A stretch of DNA of 64,000 bases from Tribonema minus (lineage: Eukaryota > Sar > Xanthophyceae > Tribonematales > Tribonemataceae), in the NCBI GenBank assembly GCA_017506865.1, contig JAFCMP010000002.1, forward strand, positions 1,178,001-1,242,000. Reading direction: 5' to 3'. Made by a program: the position numbers and the translations under genes. Position 1 is the first letter of the stretch; every line of letters begins with the position of its first letter. This document shows, piece by piece, positions 48,126 to 59,266 of the stretch. Below the pieces are notes generated by a model, which saw only the letters and a program-made list of their open reading frames with translations, ran no database searches and was not told the origin of the DNA.

Positions 48126-50689
48126 CGCGCCGCCGCAAGCCGAGTGTCACATTACTTTTGACTGCATGTAGCGGGGCATGGCAGCAAGCGCCCAACAAGC
48201 TTTTGATTGTTGCGCGCATTGTCCTGCACGCACCTGCGACGTAAACTTCAAGATGGAACTTCAAGGGGGGGGGCTGGATTTGGTTTATTCTGATGCTCTT
48301 CTCTTCTCTTCATGGTGCCGCAATCGCGGATGAAGCAGCGGTTCTGTCTGAGCTGCCTGCTCATTGCTGTTGCACTTGCACCCTCTGTGAGTTTTTTTTC
48401 ACGAGGTTGCCTACGGATGAGCAGGCATGCAAATTACGCAAGCTTCGACTTGGGACTGACCGTGGGCTACGGGCTGCGGCGCGTGGTTGATGACGACGAA
48501 TCTCCGCAGGCTGTCAAGCGTCGCTGCTGCTGCCCTCGCCGCCGTCTGAATCGAGGCTTGAAGAAATCAGGAAGGTGATGCAGCTGCCGCTTATGGCGCA
48601 CTTTTTGTAATGTGGCTTAAGAATTCTCTTTTCAAGCTGGAGCTTCTTGCATTTTCAGCACCAACAAACGTGCTTTTGCAGCGGGGCACGAATGCACTTA
48701 TGTTCTCTCTCGTAAGAAAAACTGTTGTACCTTGATCCCCAGTGGTAGGTGTTCAAGCCCCATGCCATCAGTGACAAAGCCGCACACACATGCTTAGAAA
48801 TTGTGAGTATAGAATTGCCACAGCTGAGTAATCATACGGTTCACCAAGAAGGAATTGGCCCTATTCCCCGTGTATCACGCGCCGCACCTCCAGCAGTTAC
48901 AAAACGTTGGTCACAACTTTGAAAGTGTGTCAATGTGTAGGCCGCCTTTGCGGTCTTGGTAGTTAGAAACTGCCAGTGCGAACATGTGACTCCACTTGAG
49001 TGCTTTCTCAGCCGTTGTGCTGTTGCCGCTGCCATACCACCGTCCCTCACAATGCTCCAAAGGACACATATTCAAGCTGGACATCAGCCGCGCCACACAT
49101 ATTGAGTGCTACTTATGTGCTTGCATCGTTGCTCCAAATAAATGAGCATTTATTCACAAGACTGAAAACCAAACTTAAAGATGCATTCCATATGCTGGAC
49201 ACCAGCTGCGCTATGCACATTTGTTACTGCTTCAACTCAGAGGCCGCAGTATTGCTAGCAAATACGATATTCACCAATTCCAATCTCTGAAGTACTAGTG
49301 GTGCAGCACTTCTGCAGAGGTCATCGAGTAACCATAGCGGTTAACCAACACACCAGTGCATGATTAGTGTGCTCACTCCCGAACAGCCATTCAAGCGCTG
49401 TCCAAATTCGGATTTGTGTAGCAGTTGAAATACGGGGTGTTTTTGGGGCTCGTCCACTTTGCACCAACATCATACCGCCACCTTTCATACTGCCGCCTGT
49501 TTTGTAACAATATTTCCCAAGTACTTGCTCAAGTACTCAGCACTGATGAATGATTCACATTTACATGCGTTTGCTGCGGTCACAATGAGGCACAGTACCA
49601 TGGTACTGTGCCTTCCCTCTTTTCACCCCAGTCACGGCACGATGCGTGCACTCTCGCTGACCTGCTGCAGAGACATGGGGACAACGACAGCGCACGCAAC
49701 TACCTGCTGATGGAGCTGGAGAAAGGGATCCCTGAGTCCCTACTGGAGCTGCGCGACCACTGCCAGGAGCACGGCTGGCCTGAGCCCGCGCCGCACATGA
49801 TCTGCCACGCCTCAGAGCAAGACGGGTAGGGCGTCTGTTTTCAGTTCGACGTCAAGTACGCCGTGCAGGTGATGCGCATAGTATATGCATATAGTGAGCC
49901 TGGTGGTGTCGTTCTGACGTACACGTTCAAGGTGCCTTATAAACTGCATGTGTGCCACATGGCACTCTGCGCAGCTCACAATGGTCTGGGGTGGGCTACA
50001 TTTGAAGTTTGCATCTTCTAGCCATGCCATACGGCTGCAAGGTGCCTGATTTTGCATGGTGCGCTGTATGATGGCGGATTGCAGTGTCGCGCTTTTATCT
50101 ATGGCACAGAACACATGACACGAGGGAGATGTCAGGTCAATTTCAAGCTTTGCTGAGGTGTTAGTACGCCGATTCGATTTGCTGACAGCAACTTAAGGCG
50201 GTTTGCTAGCAGGCAACTAGACTACCCCCCTTCAAACCCCCACAGCTGTCACAAGAGGAAAAGCCGCACTTGGTGCTGTGGGAGGTGTGGGGCGTGCATT
50301 GTTCAACCTAACCGTAACATCCACCCTCACCTAACCCTAGCACCACTAACCCTAAAGTCGACGCCGCCAAGCGCATCACTGGTATCTTGCCTTTCCATAG
50401 GATTTACGCCCCTCAATCGGAAGTATAATGACAGTACAACGCAAACTGTGAAAGAGCCGCATGTCGGTGACACTTTGGCAAGCCTGCATGCTGCCATATA
50501 GTATGCTATGCACATCGCAATCTCTAATGCGCTCCCTGGCAGGTCTGTCAGCAAGCTCACTGTGCGACACCATATCATACATACCTAGCGGCACAGACTA
50601 GATGAAGGTCCCTTTCAAGCAACACCATTATCAATCTGTTTACATAAATGTAATGCAAGACTTCCGACCTGGATACATACGACAAGTAC

Positions 50690-51147
50690 GTATGGACTTG
50701 TATTTATAAAGGCCCAAGGGAGGCCGGGTTGCCTATGCAATCGAAAAGCTTGCGTCAACGCAGCAGCCTAGTCTGCGCTGTGCCCTAGGAGTTTGGATAC
50801 CGGCGCCGCAACACAGCCCAGCATTCGCGCTCCACGTGTGTATGCCATGACGCGCTCCGCCAACTCCCGCGCCAGCGATATGCTCAGCTCAATGTGGATC
50901 TGACGCTTAGCTAACCCGGCCTTGCGTAACACATCTGCCTTCCCCCCCCCTGAGCACAGTGCTGAGTGCATTGCCAACTCCTTAACAAAAAGGCTTGTCT
51001 GCTTGCCCAGCCGTCCGTACGACTCCTGCACGAATGGCACAAAAGCCCAAGATGACGTCAAGGTGCCGGTGTGGTGCTTGACCTTCGCGTCCTCCCCCAC
51101 CCCAGCAGCATAGCCGTCCGTGTTCGAGGCATTTGTTTTGCTAACCC
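50690..51147 (-). mobile_element. LINE-like retroelement 3' fragment with 12-bp target duplication
   Basis: Flanked on both sides by TACGACAAGTAC (50678-50689 and 51148-51159). On the minus strand it encodes the C-terminal part of a larger protein: SSWAFVPFVQESYGRLGKQ, KADVLRKAGLAKRQ, SLARELAERVMAY and PVSKLLGHSAD*, then a short untranslated tail ending AAGTCCATAC. The FVPFVQESYGRLG motif resembles the end of algal non-LTR reverse-transcriptase proteins (from memory, unverified). 5' truncation and a long target duplication support that class. Confidence 0.6.
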
Positions 51148-51162
51148 TACGACAAGTACTTG

Positions 51163-51228
51163 TAGATTCCTTACAGCTAGATGCCAATCATCTGGGCTTT
51201 TTCGCGCCCTGAGCGAGAATTAATAAAA
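51163..51228. mobile_element. 66-bp insertion sharing the head of the 8003-8126 insert
   Basis: Lies between two copies of AAGTACTTG (51154-51162 and 51229-51237). The left arm has a single uninterrupted CAAGTACTTG (8911-8920). On the minus strand it begins with TTAATTCTCGCTCAGGG and AAAAAGCCCAGATG, as does the insert at 8003-8126. The retroelement fragment at 50690-51147 then landed in one of its target copies, so this insertion is the older of the two. Confidence 0.6.
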
Positions 51229-53416
51229 AGTACTTGCGTAACGGTCATCACGCACAGCGTACTTCCCTGCTGTCGAAGGGTGGCTTGAATTACAGCACGC
51301 TGCGTCTGCAATGCCAAAAGTCTGTGCGCGCTCGCACGCCTGCTTCGAGGAGCCACACTGCATTGTAAGGCACTGCGTCGTAAGGCAGAGCATGTGCGAC
51401 ACTCATTTAACAGACAGCTTCACAGTCTAGACAAACAATGAGAAACAACGACTCAAATGCGAAAATAAGATCTCACTGCGCCTGTGTTGTGTCATCAGGG
51501 TATGCTACGCTGACGTATTTCTTTGCTCCAACATGGCATCATGCAAATCCTTCAGCTCACCTGCAACTTGAAGTCGTGAAGTTGTTCAAACAATGCAACA
51601 GGCGAGGTGCGCTCCAGGCCAGGCCTATCTTACGTTCGTGCAATGCTAAATTTGAAATGTACTAATAATAATACTTGATACAATAATACTATAATAATAC
51701 TGCTCACATGGCTGCTGGACTTGCGCCCATTAACTGCACAGATACATGTATCTGTTGGAATTCACTTCGCATTTTACTCATGGACTTGTATCGCTGAGCA
51801 CTGGTGTACTGGAGCCCGAAAACTGACGTGCATGCTGTCATGATTAAATTCTGTCTTTGTGTGTGTGGGGGGGGGGGGGGGGGACTGCAGCTTACACCTC
51901 AACAAGTTCTACGAGTGTTCAAAGCAGACAGCTGGAGCGCCTTCCCTCACCTCACGCAACAAGAGCTGACAGGTCTCGCAGTGGATGCTTGTCCCGAACA
52001 AGGTGTGCATGCGTGAAAACCAACAGCTGCCCCCACAGGGTTACTCTAGACTATGTTGGCGCATCATCGTATTACAGCAGTATTGATTTGCATGAAGGAT
52101 ATCCAGGAGTGAATGGCATACTCCTGACATAGGTATGAAAGTGACTTTGCAGTTGCACAGCTGTCCTGATCTCAACAAGCTTCAGCGCATGTGACTTGAT
52201 GTTGGGTGGTTTGACATGCTCCACTGCGATGGTGTGACACACAGCAGGAGTGCACACCGTGGAATGCAGCAGACAATTACTCTGAATCACCCCACTGTGC
52301 GTATACTATAGTCTGTGCATGTTTAGATGCGCAACAATGAGTGCATGCACAGTCGCAGAGCATACCTACGCACTTCAACTTGAGTCCATGCTGCACTTAA
52401 GCCGGTCTTCGGGTTGGCACATTTTTTGGCTGCCATCACTTGAGTGAGTGCAACAGAAGCTGGGAGCTGCGCTGTAACGTTGTTGAGCATACGTGCAAGT
52501 GAATTTTATTATTAAGCGGAGGTATACTTTGTTTCGAGCGCGTAAATAGCGCACAAAAGGTGCAGATGATCAACATGAAATGGAAAGGGCCGATTTTGAT
52601 GAAGTTCTGTCCGAAACAAAATTCTAACTTTAGTGACACTGCTCAGAGCGCCTTTGCATGTTGCACGCCGAGCAAAGGCGGCAAAGCTCAAATGCTCGGC
52701 GAAATGCTATGAACACGTCAAATTGAGCGCATTGTGCAAATGCGCAGGGGAGCAGGAACAATGCATCAACCATCAGGGGCGCACTGTAGCCACAGCCACT
52801 GTTCAGCTTGGTGGGTTCAATCAAGTCAAAGAGCGCAGCTGCAGCACCTGCGTTCGCAGACACACCAAAGCCACAAGTATTCAAAAGCAATTGCAGCAAC
52901 ATTGCAATAATCCTAATCATGATGCGGTGCACCAACATTAACAAATTGTCTTCTAAGAACAACAGAAACGATGCCCGCACTCAGCTCTCGCCCCGGATGC
53001 CTCTTTCTCCCGCGCAGACTCCCCCCACTTCTTCGTTGGCCACCACGACCCCCAGCCAGAAGAGGAGTACAACTTCACATTCCTTCCCGAGGGCGGTTTC
53101 ACCCAGCACACGGAGGTCATACCACCTGACCCCGCGGATGAGCGCCTGATCATCGCCTGCAAGGGCGCCGGCGCTGAGCTCAAGATGTGGTCCCGCGTCG
53201 ATGAAGGGGACTGGCGCTGGCACAGCGCTGACGCGGTGCCTGCCGCCGCTGAACGTGACAGAAGCCGAAATGACAGTGCTGAGCGCTGCGGACGCCGCGT
53301 GCTGCGACGTGCTGCGCGAGTTCGATTACGCGCTGCCGCCGGTGGGGGAGGGGGGGGAAGGGGGCGCGGTGATGACACGGGAGGACCTGGAGTGCCTGTT
53401 GCAATGCTGGTGTTAG

Positions 53417-54991
53417 ACCGCAGTGCAAAGGAGCATATGCGGAAGTAGACACATAGCGTCTTTCTGCAACAGCGCGTCATGCAAAAATGAACATCTTGGG
53501 CTGCATGCCTGCGTCGCCAGGCGTCATCATCAAAAGCCCAGCACGCTTCAGATGCGGGCCTGACATCAGGCTGTCGAGCTGCGAGAGTGACGCACATGCG
53601 CCTGCCCCGGGTAAAGAGAAAATTGAGCAAAGCTGAGCATGTACACAAGAGTACACATTGCATAGCTTGTTTTTGCCTTTGGTGCTAGTTTTTCACGTGA
53701 CTTCTCTGCTACCGTAGTGTGCGCCTCGGCAAAGACACTAATGAAACACAATAAAAGATCCCAAACTAAAAATTACTTCGAAAAGATTAAAAAGCTTAAT
53801 TTGTTTACAGAAAATTACAGTACAATGGAATTTAAGTACCAAGGGAAGAATTATGCGGTAGCAAAATACCCATCTCTCACAAGACACCGACACCTGCAGC
53901 AACCCCCCCCCTGGCCTCTCAACCTGCGTATGTATCCGTGTTCATGGCTGTCGCGCATGTTCTCAACGGACCCTGGAGAAGCGTCTTGCGCACATCGACC
54001 ATTTCTGCTCCTCAACATGTTACAGTTCGACGTCGCAAGCAACGATGCTGCGTCGTCTTCTTTTCAGAAAAGCGTTGCTTGCTTTTATTAAAAATTGTAA
54101 AATATATTTCAATTCTCTGGGAGCAGTGGTGTTAACAAGTAGGGGGGGGGAGGTAGGGCTTTCAAACCAATTCCCATTTTTGTGCCCCTTGTTTCCTCGT
54201 GTTTCGCAAATGCGACACAAAAACAAGGATTGGTAGGAGGGCCACAACTAGGGTGCCCCCAAGTGTGCTGGCGCATAGAAACAGTCGAGCCGCAGCATAC
54301 CAGCTGCGTGACACTTGGTGAGGCCGCATAAGCCGCAAGGGCAACTTATTGTAAGTAGCCCAGCCCACCAACGCTCACAGGCAGCTTCATGGCGCGAGCA
54401 ACAGCAAAAGCAGCCTGCGTTTGAAGTTCTGCGCTTTTTCAGAGGCCGAATCCTGTAATTGCTTGCGTCAGGGTGCTTGCCAGCACGCCGTGGATAGCAG
54501 CCGACAGTCCACGATAGATAGCATCAGTTCGTCCCACTACGAGTGCAACGCGCGCACTGTGTCGACACCGGTTCATCGTGCTTTCTTGGTTGTTGCAACA
54601 GGCCCAACAACAAACGTACAGCAGTTGCAACACACAGCGAGAGCATGCACGTTGCAGCTGGCGATGTTTACTGGCTACTATAGGATACATTTGACATGGT
54701 GTGCGCCAATCGTTTGTGCGCGTGTGGCAACGCGCAAGCAATTGCATCTTGCAGAAAAGCATTCAGCAACACCAAAAATGCATTTTCGAGCCGGTGGCAT
54801 GAAGCAGACGATGTCGTGGGACACTATACGACAGTAGCAACCTGAATTGAGGCCACGGGCATGCGTGCGTGGCGTGTGCGCGCCGGTGGGGGGGTCGGGG
54901 GGGGAGGATTCCTCAATCAACTTGAACTAACACTTGAAGAATGAGAACGTTTATTCTGCCGCTGTAGCGTGTGCCGGACCGCAATTATTGG
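53417..54991. other. Spacer between family X copies 3 and 4
   Basis: The parts near 53420-54090 match the left arm (5.95-6.64 kb). About 54120-54920 has no obvious match there and may be an insertion, or a segment lost from the left arm. The 138-codon plus-strand frame at 54421-54837 in this stretch has no known domain. Confidence 0.4.
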
Positions 54992-55905
54992 ATGAGGCAA
55001 CGATGTCGCATATGTTGCGTGCTTGCTGCTGCCATATCGTCTGTGAGCTTTCGTCTTCGAGGCTGCCTACGGATGAGCCAGCCGCCCATGCGAGCGAGCT
55101 TCGACTTGGGTTTGACCGTGGGCCACGTGCAGCGTCGAGTACCATCCGACATGAACGGCGACTCCATAAACACTTCCGAGGGCTTAAAGCGTTTCAAGCT
55201 AGAGGAAGCAGATCTTCTGGATGCGCAGACCGCTGTTGCGGCCCTATTCAGGGAGTCGCGCTTCCCAGGTTAGTGGCGATCAAGTGCACCGGGCCATAAA
55301 TTTGTACATTTTGGACAATGTAGTGCCAGTCACATGCCTCTAACAATCTGACTGACTACGTGCTTGGGACATAGCACCTTTTGCACTGCATACAACCCCT
55401 CTGTGCAAGCCAGCAGCGGAGTGGCAAAAGGCCATCCACGCTACGGCACCGTCACGACGGTACAGACCGGGGCGTTGAAGTCTCTTGACGCATGGCATGG
55501 CCGCTTTTCTGCACACGCTGCCCACATTTGGGCAGAACACGCACCACAGCAGCACTGATGCTGTTTGGGTGGTGCTCTGGAAGCAAGCCATCCTCACTAT
55601 TTACGGCTAAGTACCTGGCTACCTGTTTCATCCCAAAAGCGCTCCCTGTCCCGAACCGCTACTGCAGCATCCAAACGTGCACCTCACCCCCCGTCACCAC
55701 TGCAGTCAGCTTTGCTATTTGAACGACACAGATAAATTTTACCACATGTAACGCTTACACCTCACACCTCACCTGCACACCCGCACAACTGCGACGTTCG
55801 TCGCACACCGCGGCTCAGCAGGCATCAGAGTGTGCTGGCGCAAGGACAAGCACATTAGGCCAACAGAGAGCGGCGGCTGGCGCAAGGCACACGTTGTGCG
55901 TTAGT
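54992..55905 (+). pseudogene. Family X copy 4, truncated
   Basis: Exon A, 54992-55268, is intact: MRQRCRICCVLAAA leader, MRASFDLGLTVGHVQRRVPS, FKLEEADLLDAQTAVAAL, then CAG|GTTAGT with one base over, exactly as in copy 1. A partial exon B follows near 55795-55900 (GSAGIRVCWRKDKH, ESGGWRKAHVV) and ends in a stop. Similarity to copy 1 stops at about 55905, next to the 3' side of the Fic gene, so exons C to E are missing. Confidence 0.65.
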
Positions 55906-56079
55906 GCAGACATTGAGCTCATCGCTGCTGCAACATTGCTCTTCGCGTTCATCGAGTTCTAATGAGCGCCAAACGCCAATGATGTCAATTAAAGCTCACC
56001 TGCGAAGCACCCTGCTCCCAGTGCACTCTCATCGCCCCCAGGTAGCACTGAGTCTCTCATTTGCCTGCCCCCACCTGCC

Positions 56080-57093
56080 GCTGACGGTCTGCCTCGTAAT
56101 CGCTCCAGCTGCCAGCCAGGCACAGCAGAAAATAGCTGTACAGGCTGCGCCTATCGCCCACGGTGTCCGCCCTCCGCAAGCACCTCATGAGGTGCATGGC
56201 GCTTCGCTTGTGGCCGTTGCACAACGCGCAGGGAAAGGCACGCCAGCGCACATGAATGCGTAGCTGGCCAGCAGGCGGCACAAGCGTCCGTTGCCGTCTT
56301 GGAAAGGGTGTGTTGTGATTATGGCGTAGAAGAGATCCGCTGCCGCTTGCACGGGATGCTGAGTTGTGAGAGCGGCGTTGAAGTTGTCCACAGCGGACTG
56401 CACCTCAGCTCGTATATTCTGGGCCTTTGAGTAGATAAACCCGGTGCCTGAATGACAAGGCGTTGTCCTGAATGCGCCCGCCGTCACAGCTTTGCCGTCA
56501 TCGTCAGAGAGGCCTTCCATGAGGAGGTGATGGGTGCGCAGAAGCATGTCCACCGTGAATGGCTTCGAGCCGGGCGCGCATTGAAAGCACCAATACTTGA
56601 GGGCCGCCACGTGCTGCCAGAGCTGCTGCCTCATACGCAGCTCCTCCAAGTCTGGTCGCCCTCCTGTCGCTGCGATTGCTGATGCGGTGTCTGGCGCAGC
56701 GATGCCGACGGCCTGCTCGTCATAGATCTTTTCCAACGTGGCGTGAATGGCAGCAGGCGCTGCAGTGCCGACGAAGGTCTGCTCAAGTTTGTTGGAGAGG
56801 TAGACGGTCATGATCGAGCTGCGCTTCACAAAGGTGTCCATGTACAACGCATCGGCTTCCGCCTTGTTTGCCAGGTAGTCACGCAGCAGACGAGTGCTGT
56901 TGATGTTGGCGGCGTGCAGGTCCTCCGCTAACGCGTACGGCAATGCTGCCATCGGCAACTCAATCATCCATCCCATCGATGCCATCGATGGACTGATTCT
57001 CGTGACTGCCTGTATGGGCTGGCTGAACAGCAAACCCCGTAGACACACTGCGCTTAAGCTCCGCATCGCTTGCCTATGTGTTGTGGCACACAT
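56080..57093 (-). CDS. Fic domain protein (AMP-transferase family), frameshifted
   Basis: Fic enzymes usually transfer AMP from ATP to hydroxyl side chains of target proteins. From the ATG at 57093 the frame runs 302 codons. The catalytic motif HPFQDGNGRLCR (residues 262-273) is complete, with the His, Asp/Asn and both Arg expected. SNKLEQ at 100-105 resembles the inhibitory (S/T)xxxE(G/N) motif, with the Glu kept and the last position changed. Near 56230-56237 the family's expected continuation (CNGHKRSAMH..., SYFLLCLAGSW) moves to another frame, one base out of register, and runs to a possible donor (CAG|GTGGGG) at about 56080. So the gene is frameshifted, or the sequence has a one-base error. 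No signal peptide or membrane segment is obvious. The 3' exons were not found and may have been lost at the duplication edge. Confidence 0.8.
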
Positions 57094-57119
57094 GCTGCCA
57101 GGTTGACTACGACCTTTTA

Positions 57120-58450
57120 TTCTTCAGGGTTACGACTTGAGTTCGTTCCAAAGGGGGTATCAGTAGCGTATATCATGCCCCCATCATTGATGGCTGGCTG
57201 AAGCCACAAGCAGAAGGTGGTTGGTGATTGGTTGGTTGTTGTGGCTGTTGTTGCCAGTGAGTGCAGTGACCCATCGGGATCAGGAAATACGATCTTGCCA
57301 CAGGTGAATTTAGGCTGAGCAGACTCTCGGATACATAGGCTCAGGCTGGTTCTGCCTGGGGCAGCCTGACCTGCATGATATGCCATTAATGGATTCATGC
57401 AGGCTAACACCGCCATCACACAGCAACCATGTTTACCTCAACATACGCCAAATCCAGCCCTTGGAAGTGGCCATCACTGCCACATACCCCCCTGTGAGTT
57501 ACACCCGCATCAACTGCTGACAAATATGGAAAATTTGAGGCCGCCCAGACTCTCAGAGAACATGTTGTAGACATATTAACCTGGATACAACCACGCCCCC
57601 GGTGGTCAAGGCCCCATATGGACAGCATGTAGACGCGTCTGATGTGACCCAGCGCCAGTCCAGATTATCTGATCAGCAAGCCAGGCACAGCACATGCCAT
57701 CAGTGATTGTCCCAGACCTTCGAGTTTGGAAGCGTTGGAACGCAGTGACAACATTGACATCTGAAGATGACATCACATCATGATGCGGCGCCGCCTTTAG
57801 CACTCAGTCTGCCATGATTCTATAGACTCACTTGAAGTAGTGGATTGTCCGACTGAGTTACACCGGCAACAGCCCCCCTTCATCGACGTTTTCTGGGAGG
57901 TTGCAACTTCATTGAACCTCAAGGCACTAGTTGATTTTGCCAGTGGTACGTCATGAACCTTGGACCTTGACTATACTAGGAGCTACGGACATTGCTTCGA
58001 CCTCCCTGTCCACCGACCTGGTCTGTTTGCCGACAAAAGCAACTTGATGGGTCAGGGGTACATCGTTCTGTGCAGATCAGCTACCTTGTTCTACTAGAGC
58101 ATCGTGAAGTGCCAATACCAGCCAGCCGCTGAGGCCACTTCAAGCAAACTTTACAAAATGTAGTCCTGATTGGCACCTGATGTCCAGGTCGTGGCAGGCC
58201 GCACATTCAATGTGATTTTTTGAAGTGGGCAAGAGCGAGACCGTATGATGTGCCGTGAAGTTTCTTGAAGTTTACAGGCCACTTGTGATTCACGCACCTT
58301 AACACAGCAGAACAGCATCATAAATGTGTACTACAGTATAACCCCCCCCCGCCCTGCTGCTGCTGTCAATTGGCGGGAGTAGGGTCACCGCAGCAGTGTA
58401 ACCGCCTTGTGCGCGAACTGGCGCGCAGACCAAACGTCCGCACGCCAAGT
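57120..58450. other. Spacer, no gene recognised
   Basis: About 1.3 kb upstream of the Fic start. Small frames on both strands (for example 57117-57419 and 57416-57628, minus) show no known domain. A C-run at 58341-58350 is the only notable tract. It should hold the Fic promoter. Confidence 0.4.
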
Positions 58451-58486
58451 AACTCGCTGGCTCCAGGTCAATCGCGCCCATGTACG

Positions 58487-59009
58487 TCAAGCCCTAGGCT
58501 GGCATAGCGTGCACGGCATGACTGGCAGCATGACGTTCAACTTGGCGGCCACATAGTCTACTCCTTGCAGTGTGCGCGTAATGTCCGGCAGGGGATGCAT
58601 GGGTTGCAGACCTGGGACCTGCAGCACTTGGTTGAAGCTGAGTACCAGCGACTCCTGAGCGCTGGCCACGCCGTCCTGCCGCTACTCGTAGTGAGGCGGT
58701 GGTTGCTGGCTGATGCCGCAGTCACGGTGTGGCGCTGGGCCAGAAGATTGCAAAAGAAAACATGTTGGGAAAATGACACTGTGTCACCAACTTGAATGGG
58801 TACGCATGCCCTATTCTTGCTTGCCTTTATGATGCAGTGCGCTGAAACGTGTGCCTGACCCTGTGCATGTGAGATGGCAGTACATATACCTCCGATTCAA
58901 GACAGCTTTTGAGGTCGGCTTTGAAGATAACTTGAAGCTGGTGTACTTCGGGTGCATCTGCATCAAACAGCTGCGCCTGTCGTTTGATAAACTCGAAATT
59001 GAGTGGCAT
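58487..59009 (-). CDS. Possible exons of an unrecognised minus-strand gene
   Basis: Two segments look coding. One starts at an ATG near 59009 (MPLNFEFIKRQAQLFDAD, EVHQLQ). The other follows a CGGCAG acceptor near 58675 (GVASAQESLVLSFNQVLQV, GLQPMHPLPDITRTLQGVD) and stops near 58487. Composition and even amino-acid use differ from the surrounding spurious frames. The link between the two is not resolved, and I do not recognise the family. Confidence 0.3.
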
Positions 59010-59266
59010 TTTGTGCTGGCATGATCGATAAAAACAACCGTTCCCAACTGCCAGAACTTCAACTTGAACATTAATTTCGGATCAGAACCTCAGCAGAGAC
59101 AGCGACATCAGATCAGTGGTAGCTACCGTGCTGCTTGTGTAAAGCACATTTTTTGCTACAGTGTCGGCAGGCAAGTGCCACTCGTTTTTGTTTCTGGGAT
59201 GTAAAGGTCTCAACAATCATGGATCATCCGAAAAGATCCAACTGACCAGGCTGGCACCGCAGAGCC

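Larger units (their letters stand above)
48330..53416 (+). pseudogene. Family X copy 3, pseudogene
   Basis: Exon A from ATG 48330 (MKQRFCLSCLL...SVSF, YASFDLGLTVGY, ESPQAVKRR) is fused by a deletion to the tail of exon B (near 48530), out of frame; the left arm has about 960 bases there. Exon C, 49632-49868, has a sound CCCCAG acceptor and carries LADLLQRHGDNDSARN and WPEPAPHMI, but a TAG replaces a Trp codon after SEQDG. A LFKQCNRRGALQARP segment lies near 51570-51650. Exon D is 51891-52002. The next short exon ends CTGACATAG|GTATGA, where the left arm has CAG, giving a stop. Exon E, 53018-53416, has a two-base loss near 53242. Several independent lesions make this a pseudogene. Its original role is unknown. 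Confidence 0.7.
46525..55905. repeat. Right arm of ~9 kb inverted duplication
   Basis: Inverted partner of 4870-13885. It starts inside the last Sec16 exon and ends inside exon B of family X copy 4, just before the 3' side of the Fic gene. Because the Sec16 gene on this side is complete and the left side holds only its tail, the right arm is probably the donor for the Sec16 portion. Differences between arms include two insertions at 50690-51228, a ~960-base deletion within copy 3, and extra sequence around 54.1-54.9 kb. Confidence 0.8.
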
